A stretch of DNA of 64,000 bases, taken from Levilactobacillus tujiorum (GTDB taxonomy: Bacteria > Bacillota > Bacilli > Lactobacillales > Lactobacillaceae). The notes beneath the pieces were generated by a model. That model was not told the DNA's origin and did no database searches. It saw only the letters and a program-made list of their open reading frames with translations. Location: assembly GCF_012641185.1 (NCBI RefSeq), contig NZ_JAAXLK010000011.1:23914-87913 (forward strand), given 5' to 3'. Of this stretch, positions 50,500-60,103 are shown piece by piece (positions within the stretch are counted from its first letter, which is position 1; every line of letters begins with the position of its first letter). The position numbers and the translations under genes were made by a program.

Positions 50500-51750
50500 T
50501 TACGCAATCACCGTGGCGCCGACCTCTGCTTGGGCCATGAATTCTTTCATTCGTGAAATCATGTCATGGATGACCACCCGGCCGACTTGAACTTCTTCAG
50601 TCGTTCCAATCATATTAAAGCCTAGGCTCAGCTGGCCCTTAAATGTGCTGCAAGCCACCTGAAACATTGGCGCATATCTGAAGGAACCGGTCATCAAGCA
50701 ATTCGTCACTGTGTTTTCGGCAAATACTAACCGTGAATCATCAATAATCCCAAAGTTGGTAAACGCAATGGCCCGAACGTGATAGTTAGCCTCGACAATT
50801 TCCTGCAACTTCTTGATCGACTCCGTTTGATACTGCGCCATCAACGACCGTACCGAATCCAAAAATTGGTCGCTGTCCTTCAGCCGCTGCATTTCAACGT
50901 GCATCTTCTGAACTGAAACGGAAACCGGCTCGTCTCGTGGTGACTGGATAGCTGGATTGAACCGCGCCGTATGGTTGGCAATCCGCAAGGCTGCCGGGTC
51001 TTCCTCAATCTTCTGGCGCATATCCGTTGGGCAAGGGATCGCGAGCTCATCCCCTTCTCGATCAAAGGCTTGTACCGCCTTACCAAAGGTAGTCAGCAGC
51101 ACATCGTTCACCGTCACACCCTGGGTATGGGTGGCGTTGATTAAGCTCCGCGTCATATCCGACGTCAAGCGCCAACCACTAACATTTGGCCGTGGCTTTT
51201 CGCCCGTAGCATTGGTTAATTGTGGTAAGGACAACGGTTTACTAGGATGATCCACATTCCCCTGTTTAGCCGAAGCCGGGTGCTGCTTCAGTAACGTCTT
51301 CAACCAATCCAAGTTCACGACGTTAGTCACGCCCTTAATCGCGCGCTCACCCTGGCTGTAACGGTTACTCAGCAGATAGAGATATTGCTTAAAGCCACTC
51401 CCGTCAGTCAAAATATGACTCATCGTAATGGTCAATCGGTTTCCGGCGCCATCCGGCTGCAGGTCAAAACGAACCTGCGCATCCTTTTCCCAATCTGGGG
51501 TTGCGTCCAGCTGGGCATCCGCTGGCAAGATATTTAGGACCTCTTGCCCGTCCGTTACTGCCGGTTGCCAACTATTATCGCTCATCTCATAGCGGCAGAA
51601 TAGTTCCGGCACCACCTGAGCCGTCAGGTTGATGGCCTTTACCAGCCGCTGCTGGTCTAACGGATCACTGAAGGTCAGTTGGCAACGAATGACTGGGTAC
51701 AGCTGATCAAACCCAATCGTATGCAAAATATTTAATGGATTTTCATTCAT
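50500..51750 (-). CDS. Condensation-domain-like acyltransferase (HxxxDG)
   Basis: A 416-residue protein of the CoA-dependent acyltransferase superfamily (NRPS condensation, PapA and alcohol acetyltransferase types). The catalytic motif HILTDGSGF (H-x-x-x-D-G) lies in MSHILTDGSGFKQYL near residue 128, and TVNDVLLTTFGKAV is a typical helix after the linker. It joins an acyl group from CoA or a carrier to an alcohol or amine. No carrier protein, adenylation domain or ester-related gene is near, so its substrate is unknown. It converges with the small secreted peptide gene. Confidence 0.7.
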   Translation of the reverse strand: MNENPLNILHTIGFDQLYPVIRCQLTFSDPLDQQRLVKAINLTAQVVPELFCRYEMSDNSWQPAVTDGQEVLNILPADAQLDATPDWEKDAQVRFDLQPDGAGNRLTITMSHILTDGSGFKQYLYLLSNRYSQGERAIKGVTNVVNLDWLKTLLKQHPASAKQGNVDHPSKPLSLPQLTNATGEKPRPNVSGWRLTSDMTRSLINATHTQGVTVNDVLLTTFGKAVQAFDREGDELAIPCPTDMRQKIEEDPAALRIANHTARFNPAIQSPRDEPVSVSVQKMHVEMQRLKDSDQFLDSVRSLMAQYQTESIKKLQEIVEANYHVRAIAFTNFGIIDDSRLVFAENTVTNCLMTGSFRYAPMFQVACSTFKGQLSLGFNMIGTTEEVQVGRVVIHDMISRMKEFMAQAEVGATVIA

Positions 51751-51858
51751 CGGTTAATAGTCCCCTTTCACGAAAGCGAATTCACAATTCAATCCTAGCG
51801 ATTCTTTCCCGCCAAAACAAGTGATTCTTTCAGCTATGACTCGCCATTTATGGCAAAC

Positions 51859-51904
51859 AAAAAGTCTCGTAGGACTCCCGTACGGAAGTTCTGCGAGACT
51901 TTTT
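51859..51904. terminator. Bidirectional terminator after uxaC
   Basis: AAAAAGTCTCG and CGAGACTTTTT form a perfect 11-bp outer stem with an inner hairpin; T-runs lie on both strands. Confidence 0.8.
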
Positions 51905-51912
51905 CGTTCGTC

Positions 51913-53376
51913 CTAGTTCTTAACAGCTAACTTGCCAAAAATCTCGTCAGGCGTCTTGTCTGGGAAGAACTTGAAGAAGTTGTAAGCATTGTTGTAGCAA
52001 ATGTTTTGAACAACCTTCCCCAACATTTCTTCATCGTCAGGTACCCGGCCTTGTTCTGCCAACTTACCATAGAAGTTGCACAGAACCCGACGGAAGTACT
52101 CGTGACGTGGGTATGACAGGAAGCTCCGTGAGTCAGTCAGCATACCGACGAAGTTAGGCAACAGACTTTCTTCGGCGAAGACCCGCAATTGTTCGTCCAT
52201 TCCTTCGGCAGTATCGTTGAACCACCAGCCGGCACCGAGTTGCAAGCGTTGTTTGCCACCCTCTTGGAAGGCACCCATCATCGTAGCTAATTGCATCCAA
52301 TCGTTGTCATTCAAGGAGTAGAAGATGGTCTTTGGAATATCATGCGTAATCTGCATCTTCGTGTACAATTTAGCCATTTGATCGGCAATATCAGGTTGTG
52401 TCCCAACGGCATCATAACCGGTATCAGGGCCTAACTTGTCGAACATTGGCCGGTTAAGGTCACGGATAGAATTGATGTGGAACTGCATCGTCCAGTCAAA
52501 TTCCTTGTTCAACTTCATTAAGTTCTCCAGTAAGGCAGTTAAGTATTGGTCAACTTCCTTGGCGGATAACTTCTCGTTGTTGACACCTTTATCAAAGATC
52601 GCATTCAGCTCGCTGTCTGATGCTTCGATGAAGTGGTAAGTCAACAGAGAGTGGTCAGATAACCGGCCGCCCATTTCATTAAAGAATTCAAACCGTTGCT
52701 TAACAGCATCGATCATCGTCTTGAATGAAGTGATCTTGACGCCTGAAACTTTACTCAATTCCTTCAGGTAATCTGCGAAGCCGTCCCGATCCACTTGGAT
52801 CAACTTGTCAGGCCGCATAGCTGGTAAAGTCCGGAAGCCGTTTTCAGCTTCAGTTTCCTTCAACAGTTTGTGGTAGTGCAAGTCAGAAGCAGGATCATCA
52901 GTCGTGCAGACCGCCTTAACATTCGAATTCTTGATCAAGTTACGAGGCTTGAAAGCGTCCGTTTGGAGTTCAGCGTTAGCTTTCTTCCAAATGTCTGGCG
53001 CGGTCTTCCGGCTCAAGATTTCGTCAATGTGGAAGAAACGCTTGAGTTCCAAGTGAGTCCATTCGTACAATGGGTTCCCCAGAGCACTTTCGATCGTTTC
53101 CGCCCAGGCCAAGAATTTCTGATATTCGTCACCGTCACCAGTGATTAATTCTTCAGGAACCCCGTTGGTCCGTTCTTGACGCCACTTGTAGTGGTCACCG
53201 TAAACGCCTTCGTTTAACCAAATCCGGGTAATGTTAGGATAGTTCTTGTTTTCATAGATTTCCTTTGGGTTTAAGTGACAATGGAAGTCAATGATTGGCA
53301 TATCCTTGGCATAGTCGTTGAAAAGTTTCTTGGCCATGTCGTTGCCGAGTAAGAAATTGTCGTCCAATAAAGCCAT
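51913..53376 (-). CDS. uxaC: Glucuronate (uronate) isomerase
   Basis: A 487-residue enzyme that converts D-glucuronate to D-fructuronate and D-galacturonate to D-tagaturonate. The family start [29 protein letters not shown] includes the HxH metal site; later [26 protein letters not shown] and the C-terminal [25 protein letters not shown] are typical of UxaC. AAGGAGG precedes the ATG. It is the last gene of a GPH transporter, uxaE, uxaC unit and the entry step of the hexuronate pathway encoded to the right. Confidence 0.93.
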   Translation of the reverse strand: MALLDDNFLLGNDMAKKLFNDYAKDMPIIDFHCHLNPKEIYENKNYPNITRIWLNEGVYGDHYKWRQERTNGVPEELITGDGDEYQKFLAWAETIESALGNPLYEWTHLELKRFFHIDEILSRKTAPDIWKKANAELQTDAFKPRNLIKNSNVKAVCTTDDPASDLHYHKLLKETEAENGFRTLPAMRPDKLIQVDRDGFADYLKELSKVSGVKITSFKTMIDAVKQRFEFFNEMGGRLSDHSLLTYHFIEASDSELNAIFDKGVNNEKLSAKEVDQYLTALLENLMKLNKEFDWTMQFHINSIRDLNRPMFDKLGPDTGYDAVGTQPDIADQMAKLYTKMQITHDIPKTIFYSLNDNDWMQLATMMGAFQEGGKQRLQLGAGWWFNDTAEGMDEQLRVFAEESLLPNFVGMLTDSRSFLSYPRHEYFRRVLCNFYGKLAEQGRVPDDEEMLGKVVQNICYNNAYNFFKFFPDKTPDEIFGKLAVKN

Positions 53377-53425
53377 CAGGATATTCCTCCTTATCGAGTT
53401 GTGCTAATTAGCCGTTAAACTAAGA

Positions 53426-55009
53426 TTAGTCTTCGTTGATTTTTGGTTCGTACTTAGCTTGAACTTCAGCCTTGGACTTTGCCAAACCTTGAAGTAAGTC
53501 GAGGTGTTCTGCAATGTGGATGTTCAAGTACTTGTCGTACAAGTCTTGGTGTTCCTTCAAGATCTTGAAGAACTTGTCACGGTAAACGTACTTGTAGCTC
53601 TTTTGAGCGTTCAAGAGTGAACCGTACATCGTGTGGAGAACTTGACGTGAGTCATCACCGTCGAGCAAACTCATAACGTTGGATTCGTTGATCGTTTCTG
53701 GCTTTGGTGCAGTGCCATCAGTTTGGGCATTGAAGACGTAGAATGATGCCACATCATCCAAGTTTTCGTAAGCAAACTTGTACATTTCAACCATGAACTT
53801 AGGATCAACATGGGCAATAACCCGCAAAGCTTCCAACCAGTTAGTCCCAGCGGTCTTAACGTGCCAGCCGTGTTGCTTGGAGATCCGGCCAATGATTTCG
53901 TAAACGGAAAGCTTGTCGGAACCAGAGTGGATACTCAACTTGTAGCCAAACTTTTCAGCAATGGCTTCGTGAACCACGTATTCACGTTCGAAGCGCTTTA
54001 CATCACCGATGTAGTCAATAGCCTTCTGGAATTCACCGTAGAACTTAGGTGCGATGGTTTCAGGAGTGATCCCTTCGCGGTGTAATTCGTTAGCGAAGAA
54101 GTAGTGGTTAGCAGGTGTCGTAGGTACAATCGTTTCATCCATAGAAATTTCGAAGTCCAAGTTGTAAGGTACGATGAACTTGTGGTAGATGAAGATAGCG
54201 TACTTAACAGCTCCATAGAAGATCAGAACTGATTCTTCAACGTCACGCTTAGTGAAGTGAACGGAAGCGTCGTCACTGATTTGGAACGTCTTGTCTAAGT
54301 AAGTCTTGTTGAAGCGTTCTACTAAATCATCATCCAAAGCGTTGAACTTAGCATCCAATTCTTCATCAGAGAACTTAGCAACTTCGTTATGAATCTTTTC
54401 AGTTGCATCCAAAGTAATCATGGTGCAACCAGCCTTAACGGCGTAGTCAACTTCGTGAGGGTTCTTAACGTGGTCACCATCGTCAACCCAGCCATCAGTG
54501 TAACCTTCTTCAAAGACAGCCCAGCCGGCATCCAATAAGACATCGGTTTCGGTACGGTTCATCAATAGTAATTCACGAATAGATTGTTGTGCTAAGACAG
54601 GTACAATGCCCCGGCCCTTGAACAGACGTAAGTGAGCGTTAGAAGCGTTGCCTAACCGGTCACCTAAACCAAAGGTGTACTTGTAACCATGACGAGAGGT
54701 TGGCTTGATCCAAGCAAAGCGCTTAGCAAGTGCCCGCCAGTTAGTTTCGTTTAAATCACCAGTAATTAACGTCTTGTTGGCGTCAACGATGCTTTCCTTG
54801 GCGTCAAAGTCCTTGACGTCATCACGATCTTCGTAAACAACCAAGGTCTTGGCCGTTTGCTTGTTAACGGTTTCATGTAAGATGAAGTAGACGTTGCGAC
54901 GGTCCACTTGAATTGAAGGTGCGTATACTTCTTTATCTGATAGGCTGTCGTAGTTCCCTTTGGCAGCGATAATCTCATAGACATCTGAAACTAACTTTTG
55001 TAAGTCCAT
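53426..55009 (-). CDS. uxaE: Tagaturonate/fructuronate epimerase
   Basis: A 527-residue protein that I assign to the UxaE family, which interconverts D-tagaturonate and D-fructuronate and so brings galacturonate into the glucuronate route without a tagaturonate reductase (UxaB). Support comes from length, the family-like sequence WIKPTSRHGYKYTFGLGDRLG and KLSIHSGSDKLSVYEIIGR, and position directly between the hexuronate transporter and uxaC. GGAGGG precedes the ATG. Strong codon bias suggests high induced expression. No active-site residue can be named with certainty. Confidence 0.75.
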   Translation of the reverse strand: MDLQKLVSDVYEIIAAKGNYDSLSDKEVYAPSIQVDRRNVYFILHETVNKQTAKTLVVYEDRDDVKDFDAKESIVDANKTLITGDLNETNWRALAKRFAWIKPTSRHGYKYTFGLGDRLGNASNAHLRLFKGRGIVPVLAQQSIRELLLMNRTETDVLLDAGWAVFEEGYTDGWVDDGDHVKNPHEVDYAVKAGCTMITLDATEKIHNEVAKFSDEELDAKFNALDDDLVERFNKTYLDKTFQISDDASVHFTKRDVEESVLIFYGAVKYAIFIYHKFIVPYNLDFEISMDETIVPTTPANHYFFANELHREGITPETIAPKFYGEFQKAIDYIGDVKRFEREYVVHEAIAEKFGYKLSIHSGSDKLSVYEIIGRISKQHGWHVKTAGTNWLEALRVIAHVDPKFMVEMYKFAYENLDDVASFYVFNAQTDGTAPKPETINESNVMSLLDGDDSRQVLHTMYGSLLNAQKSYKYVYRDKFFKILKEHQDLYDKYLNIHIAEHLDLLQGLAKSKAEVQAKYEPKINED

Positions 55010-55079
55010 TGATATAACCCTCCATAAATTTAGTCTGATAAAGTTTTTAAAAACCGTGATCCCAAATTAATTAGTATGA

Positions 55080-56564
55080 CTAGTTCTTATCCTTGTCGGT
55101 AGCTTTGCTTTCACCGATCTTGCCGCCTTCCCAACGACCATGGTCAAGGTCATTGGCAATTTCACCAAAGCGCTTGTCATCCAGTTTGTATAAGAAACCG
55201 ATTACAACTGCGGCAATGATTAAGCAAAGGCCAGGATACAACGTCATAGCGGCCTTGATACCATTTAAGGCACGAGGAGTTTGCGTTGCGTTGGCAACGT
55301 AACCCGTTAAGGCCAAGACACCGGCACTAACTAAAGCAGCCAGTGATTGAGCAATCTTCCGTGAGAAGTTAAATGCAGCGTATGTAATAGCTTCTTTACG
55401 GACACCTGAACGCCATTCACCAAAGTCAATCGCGTTGGAAACCATGGCCCAAGTAATCCCGTTTGGAATAGCTAAAGCCGTGTAACCAATGGTAACTAAC
55501 ACGATGAAGGTAATCACGTTTGAAGGTAAGAAGTAGTTCAAAATGTTAGCCACAGCACCAACAACGAAACTCCACATTGCGGTACGCTTTTGACCAAAGT
55601 GCTTCGTCAACGTAGGAATCATGAAGACCCCGACGATTGAGCAACCCATCATAATAGCGTTGATGATTGGCTGAAGGCCGATGTTGCCCAAGTTGTACTG
55701 TGCGTAGAACACCATCATTTGGTTGTTCGTGTTCATCGCAGAAATCGTAAACAAGGTCATCAGAATCAAGGCACCCAAAGGACCGTTCTTAAAGATAACT
55801 TTGATGTAATCTTTAAAGCCTTCCTTTTCGGCATCTTTACCGGTTGCCCGGTGAACCTTAACATTTTCCTTCGTCCCAAAGTAACAAACGGCAAACATGG
55901 CAATCCCGATGACAGCGAAGACTGCGGCTGCCCAGAAGTAACCGTGTTCTTCTTTGACACCAGTGTTTCCGTTAGCAATCAATCCCATCAAAGGAATGAA
56001 CGCAACCCCGGCAATAAACTGAGCACCGACAGAACCAATCTGACGAGACGTCGCCATGAAGCTCCGGTCTTGCGAGTTCCGGGACATAACAGAAGCTAAA
56101 GAACCGTACGGGTCATTGGTAAATGAATAAACCAGGCCCCAGATCATGTAAGCAGCATATGCATAGATGATCTTTTGGACGCCGGTAAGACCAGATGGCA
56201 TCGTAAACGTTACGACGGTCATAATCCCTAAAATGATGGCTGAAATCATCATGACCGGACGGAACTTACCACGTTTACCGATATTCTTCCGGTTATCAAT
56301 TACTGATCCGGCAATTGGATCCATAAACGCATCGAAAATCTTGGTGAAAGCAAAGATCCCTGCAACTGCTCCGGCACCGATACCACACGCATCAATCCAG
56401 AACTTAGTCAGATATGCTTGCCCAAGGTCAAACATGAAGCCGTTACCGAAGTCCCCAAACCCGTAGGCAATTTTTTCACGGGTAGGAATCCGCTTGGAGG
56501 AGTCATTCATCATTTCTCCGTCTTTAACAGCGGGTTTTGGACTTGTTGCTGCTTCCTCGCTCAT
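55080..56564 (-). CDS. GPH family hexuronide/sugar:cation symporter
   Basis: A 494-residue importer with about 12 helices. The start of the conserved region, EKIAYGFGDFGNGFMFDLGQAYLTKFW, the loop DAFMDPIAGSVIDNRKNIGKRGKFRPVM and the later ITWAMVSNAIDFGEWRSGVRKEA are hallmarks of the glycoside-pentoside-hexuronide family (MelB, GusB, XynB). It has a long polar N-terminus (1-25). GGAGGTG precedes the ATG. It leads the uxaE and uxaC genes, so uronates or uronides are the likely cargo. Operator and cre-like sites lie upstream. Confidence 0.85.
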   Translation of the reverse strand: MSEEAATSPKPAVKDGEMMNDSSKRIPTREKIAYGFGDFGNGFMFDLGQAYLTKFWIDACGIGAGAVAGIFAFTKIFDAFMDPIAGSVIDNRKNIGKRGKFRPVMMISAIILGIMTVVTFTMPSGLTGVQKIIYAYAAYMIWGLVYSFTNDPYGSLASVMSRNSQDRSFMATSRQIGSVGAQFIAGVAFIPLMGLIANGNTGVKEEHGYFWAAAVFAVIGIAMFAVCYFGTKENVKVHRATGKDAEKEGFKDYIKVIFKNGPLGALILMTLFTISAMNTNNQMMVFYAQYNLGNIGLQPIINAIMMGCSIVGVFMIPTLTKHFGQKRTAMWSFVVGAVANILNYFLPSNVITFIVLVTIGYTALAIPNGITWAMVSNAIDFGEWRSGVRKEAITYAAFNFSRKIAQSLAALVSAGVLALTGYVANATQTPRALNGIKAAMTLYPGLCLIIAAVVIGFLYKLDDKRFGEIANDLDHGRWEGGKIGESKATDKDKN

Positions 56565-56600
56565 TTGAGCACCTCCTTGAATCTACGTCAAACCGTCAAA

Positions 56601-56635
56601 GGAAATCGCTTACAATTTAGATACACACGTTAACA
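56601..56635 (-). promoter_or_regulatory. cre-like site and LacI-type operator before the GPH gene
   Basis: GGAAATCGCTTACA (56601-56614) agrees with the cre consensus at 12 of 14 positions. ACACGTTAACA (56625-56635) is the reverse complement of TGTTAACGTGT, also present at 56769 and 61231. Confidence 0.5.
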
Positions 56636-56721
56636 CAATTCTCGTTAATCTTAACGTGGATCGCTATTGTTCGCTGGTCTCCACAACAAATGTTAAACGT
56701 CAGAGCTCCCAACGACACATT

Positions 56722-56735
56722 AGTAAGCGCTTTCC
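56722..56735 (-). promoter_or_regulatory. Second cre-like site
   Basis: AGTAAGCGCTTTCC agrees with the cre consensus at 12 of 14 positions. It lies between the LacI-type regulator gene and the transporter operon. Confidence 0.4.
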
Positions 56736-56768
56736 TTTAACAATGTCTATACTATCACAAACTCATGC

Positions 56769-56779
56769 ACACGTTAACA
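56769..56779 (-). promoter_or_regulatory. LacI-type operator copy
   Basis: ACACGTTAACA repeats the motif exactly, just past the 3' end of the regulator gene and upstream of the transporter operon, 144 nt from the other copy. Confidence 0.45.
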
Positions 56780-56800
56780 ATTTTTTTAATAAAAAAAGGA

Positions 56801-57808
56801 TTATTTTCGCAAATCCTTTACAGAATCCCGGACTATCAACGTTGGCACGATACTTTTTTTTATTGGATCCGTCATTGAACCGTCCAATAATTTCGTCAAA
56901 GCATCGATACCCTCTTGGACAATATCGTCAGTGGGTTTGCGCACCGTCGTTAGCCGTGGCACCAGATATTTCGCATAACTCATGTCATCATAACCAACGA
57001 TTGAGATATCACCGGGCACCGAGTAACCCAAATCTTGGCAAGCCCGCACCGCACCGGCTGCCATGTCGTCGTTCGAGGCAAAGACGCAGGTCGGCGTTTC
57101 AACGGCGCCTAAGATGTTTCGCATCGCCTCGTAGCCGCTGTCAGGTAAGTAAGTCCCCTGCTGAATCCACTCCGGTCGCACCGTTGCGTGGCTAGCGGCG
57201 GTGACGTCTAGGAAGGCCTGCTGCCGATCCTTAGTCGAGACAAAATCAGTCGCGCCCTTGATCAGGCCAAACTTCTGATGGCCCATTCGAACGGCATACT
57301 CCATTAATTTCCGCGCACCCAAATAATCATCCGTCGTAAAGTTCGACACGTCTTCTCTGCCGATCTTTCGGTTCAGAATCACTACGGGTAATCCCCGTTC
57401 AATCATCATGTTGATAAACGCATCATCATTCGTACTCTGACTCACGACAATCGCGCCATCATACTGATGGTGACTCACAGCGCTACTCCCATCCAGCGCC
57501 TCAATACTGTCAATCGAAATGGAATACCCCGCTGGCAAAGCTTCCTTCGAGCGATTGATCACATCGACCAAGAAGCTTGGTGACGTCCCCGTATCGAGCT
57601 CGGAAAAGAAGATGCCGATAATGAAGGACCGCTTCTCCACCAAACCCTTAGCGTTGATGTTGGGAACGTATCCTAAATCATCAGCAATCTTACGAATTTT
57701 ACGTTTTGTTTCCTCTTTGACTAAGGGGCTATCGTTCAGAGCACGTGAAACCGTGGTGTGTGAAACGTTAGCGCGCTTAGCAATTGTTAAAATCGTTACC
57801 TCTTCCAA
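56801..57808 (-). CDS. LacI family regulator of hexuronate genes
   Basis: A 335-residue repressor. The helix-turn-helix and hinge read LTIAKRANVSHTTVSRALNDSPLVKEETKRKIRKIADDLGYVPN, followed by a periplasmic-binding-protein-like effector domain (VGYDDMSYAKYLVPRLTTV near the end). Its TTG start has GGGAGG 7 nt upstream. It lies between the transporter/uxaE/uxaC unit and the kdgK/uxuA/kduI unit, both of which carry the 11-mer operator, so it is the best candidate for their repressor. The inducer may be a uronate intermediate such as KDG (inference). Confidence 0.85.
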   Translation of the reverse strand: MEEVTILTIAKRANVSHTTVSRALNDSPLVKEETKRKIRKIADDLGYVPNINAKGLVEKRSFIIGIFFSELDTGTSPSFLVDVINRSKEALPAGYSISIDSIEALDGSSAVSHHQYDGAIVVSQSTNDDAFINMMIERGLPVVILNRKIGREDVSNFTTDDYLGARKLMEYAVRMGHQKFGLIKGATDFVSTKDRQQAFLDVTAASHATVRPEWIQQGTYLPDSGYEAMRNILGAVETPTCVFASNDDMAAGAVRACQDLGYSVPGDISIVGYDDMSYAKYLVPRLTTVRKPTDDIVQEGIDALTKLLDGSMTDPIKKSIVPTLIVRDSVKDLRK

Positions 57809-57908
57809 TGTACTGCCTCCCTGTTACGATCATCAATCACTCGACTCTCTTATTGGCCGCTGAGCGGATTAACTTAAGCACGCCTCGAGACTTTCTAAGG
57901 TGTTGACG

Positions 57909-57930
57909 TTATCTGCTGAACAGCTGATAA
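57909..57930. promoter_or_regulatory. 22-bp palindrome upstream of the LacI-type gene
   Basis: TTATC-T-GCTG-AA-CAGC-T-GATAA is an inverted repeat with one T-T mismatch per arm, about 100 nt upstream of the regulator start. It could be a separate control site or a hairpin in its leader. Confidence 0.4.
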
Positions 57931-57942
57931 ACCTACTATAAC

Positions 57943-57978
57943 AAAACCGCCGACCAAATACATTGTTTTGGGCCGACG
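57943..57978 (-). terminator. Terminator of the kduI-uxuA-kdgK operon
   Basis: On the minus strand CGTCGGCC pairs with GGTCGGCG (two G-T pairs) and is followed by TTTTGTT. Confidence 0.6.
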
Positions 57979-57996
57979 ATTTCATTGTTTTTTAAA

Positions 57997-58950
57997 TTAG
58001 TGATTGCGTTTGAAAAATTGATCAAGCTGTTGCCGCGTTGGATAGCCATCGTTATCACCCGGGCTTTGGACGGCCAAGGCGCCGATCGCGTTGGCCCGTT
58101 TTAATGCCGCTGGTAACGACTGTCCCTCGAGTAACCCCGAGATCAAGCCGACTGCGAACCCATCACCGGCTCCCACAGTATCAATCACCCGTGGGACTGT
58201 AAAACCCGGCACCGTGAACTGCCGACCGTCCTTCAACTTGGCAAAGGCCCCCTGGGCGCCCAGCTTAACGATGACCGCCCGGGTCGTGACCCCCTGCCGC
58301 AGGTAAAAATCGGCAATGGCCTCCGGCTCCTGCAACCCAGTCAACGTCTGGCCTTCGCTCAGACCGGGCATGACAAATGTTCCGTAGCGCGCCAAATCAT
58401 TGGTTACGCGGATCATTTCCGTAGTCGACGACCATAGTGTTGGCCGCAAGTTAGGATCAAACGTCACTGGAATCCGGTTATACACCAAATCAGCGTTGAG
58501 TTGCCGGTAAGCCGCCAAGCAGTTGGGTGACAGCGCGGCAAAGATCCCCGATAAATGTGCGAGGCGCACGTCGGCTAAGTTTACCGTAGCCAAATCCGCT
58601 GGCTGATAGTGCGATGCGGCTGAACCCTGGCGGAAATAAGCTACCGCCGGATCACCGTGTGACACCCGCTGTTTGAGATAAAATCCCGTGGGTAATCCCG
58701 GCTTGGTCAGCATCGCCGCATCCGCCACGCCATCGGTCCGCAATATCCGGCGTAAGTAAACACCAAATGGATCATCGCCCACCGCTGACACGTAATCAAC
58801 GGGGTGTCCGAGACGGGCCATACCGATCGCAACATTTAATTCTGCACCCGCAGAAAATTTTTGAAATTGTTGTGCCGTGGCTAAATCAACGTCGCTTTCC
58901 TGCGCTTCAAAGACCACCATCGGCTCACCAATCGTGAGTAATTCACCCAT
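57997..58950 (-). CDS. kdgK: 2-dehydro-3-deoxygluconokinase (PfkB family)
   Basis: A 317-residue sugar kinase that phosphorylates KDG to KDPG. It has the PfkB N-terminal FSAGAELNVAIGMARLG, a substrate region ending FDPNLRPTLW, and the C-terminal signature VIDTVGAGDGFAVGLISGLLEG, with the catalytic Asp in GAGD. The operon context (uxuA upstream by 17 nt, kduI before it) fixes the substrate better than the fold alone. It is the last gene before the terminator. Confidence 0.88.
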   Translation of the reverse strand: MGELLTIGEPMVVFEAQESDVDLATAQQFQKFSAGAELNVAIGMARLGHPVDYVSAVGDDPFGVYLRRILRTDGVADAAMLTKPGLPTGFYLKQRVSHGDPAVAYFRQGSAASHYQPADLATVNLADVRLAHLSGIFAALSPNCLAAYRQLNADLVYNRIPVTFDPNLRPTLWSSTTEMIRVTNDLARYGTFVMPGLSEGQTLTGLQEPEAIADFYLRQGVTTRAVIVKLGAQGAFAKLKDGRQFTVPGFTVPRVIDTVGAGDGFAVGLISGLLEGQSLPAALKRANAIGALAVQSPGDNDGYPTRQQLDQFFKRNH

Positions 58951-58967
58951 CTCTTAACACCTCCTAA

Positions 58968-60035
58968 CTACGATTTAGCAATGGCCTCCCACAGTCCGTT
59001 CAGGTAGGTCAGCCCCAGCGCACGGTCATACAGGCCGTACCCTGGCCGCCCAGTCTCACCCCAGATGTCCCGGCCATGGTCTGGCCGAATCACACCGTCA
59101 AAGCCAGTATCATGGAGTGCCTTCATGATGGCATACATATCCAGCGAGCCCTCGCTAGACAGGTGAGCCGCTTCCCGAAAGTCCCGACCGTTTCCAGTAA
59201 ATTTGATATTACGTGCATGCACGAAGGGTACTCGGCCCTGCACCACAAATTCGCGGATGATGGCGGGAATATCGTTGGCGGGATTTTCACCTAAACTCCC
59301 GGTACAGATCGTAAAGCCATTCGCCAGCGACGGATTCATCGCGACGATCGCCCGCATGTCGGCGGCATTCTTGAAGATCCGCGGTAGCCCAAATAACGGC
59401 ATTGGCGGATCATCCGGGTGAAGGGCCATTTGAACATGACATTCCTCGCAGACCGGCAGAATCGCGTCTAGGAAGTACTTGAGATTGGCAGCTAACCGCT
59501 CAGCATCAACATCGGCATACGCCTTGAACAGCTGCTGCACCTTAGCTAGTCGCTCTGGCTCCCAGCCGGGAAGACTAAACCCATTATCACCGCTTTGAAT
59601 CTGGCGAATCAGCGCCTGTGGGTCTTCCGCCGTATACCGTTCCTGAAAGGCCAGTGTCTTAGAGCCGTCCGCCAGTTCAAAGTGCAGATCCGTCCGAATC
59701 CAGTCAAAGATCGGCATGAAATTATAGCAAATCGTTTTGACCCCGACTTGGGCCAAATTACGGATCGTCTGCTGATAGTTTTCGATGTAGTGATCCCGCG
59801 TCGGCAACCCAATCTTAATATCATCATGGATATTAACGGATTCCACGATCGTGAACTTCAATCCCGCCGCTTCAATCTGCGACTTCAATGCTTTAATCTT
59901 GGCTAACGGCCATACCTCACCGACTGGAACATCAAAAAGCGCTCCGACAACTTGTTTGGCACCAGGAATCTGCCGAATATCCTGAAGCTTAACGACGTCC
60001 TCATCAGCACCGTACCAGCGAAATCCCATTTCCAT
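58968..60035 (-). CDS. uxuA: Mannonate dehydratase
   Basis: A 355-residue metal-dependent dehydratase of the UxuA family that turns D-mannonate into 2-keto-3-deoxygluconate. Typical stretches are [42 protein letters not shown] (as [10 protein letters not shown]), [10 protein letters not shown] and [13 protein letters not shown], which hold the metal and catalytic His residues. The ATG at 60035 has AAAGGAGA 9 nt upstream; the frame is open eight codons further to 60059. Middle gene of kduI-uxuA-kdgK. Confidence 0.92.
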   Translation of the reverse strand: MEMGFRWYGADEDVVKLQDIRQIPGAKQVVGALFDVPVGEVWPLAKIKALKSQIEAAGLKFTIVESVNIHDDIKIGLPTRDHYIENYQQTIRNLAQVGVKTICYNFMPIFDWIRTDLHFELADGSKTLAFQERYTAEDPQALIRQIQSGDNGFSLPGWEPERLAKVQQLFKAYADVDAERLAANLKYFLDAILPVCEECHVQMALHPDDPPMPLFGLPRIFKNAADMRAIVAMNPSLANGFTICTGSLGENPANDIPAIIREFVVQGRVPFVHARNIKFTGNGRDFREAAHLSSEGSLDMYAIMKALHDTGFDGVIRPDHGRDIWGETGRPGYGLYDRALGLTYLNGLWEAIAKS

Positions 60036-60103
60036 CTCTTGTTCTCTCCTTTTAGTCACAATCTGCCACGTGATTAATGGCTATTCAACCGCTTACCGTT
60101 GCT

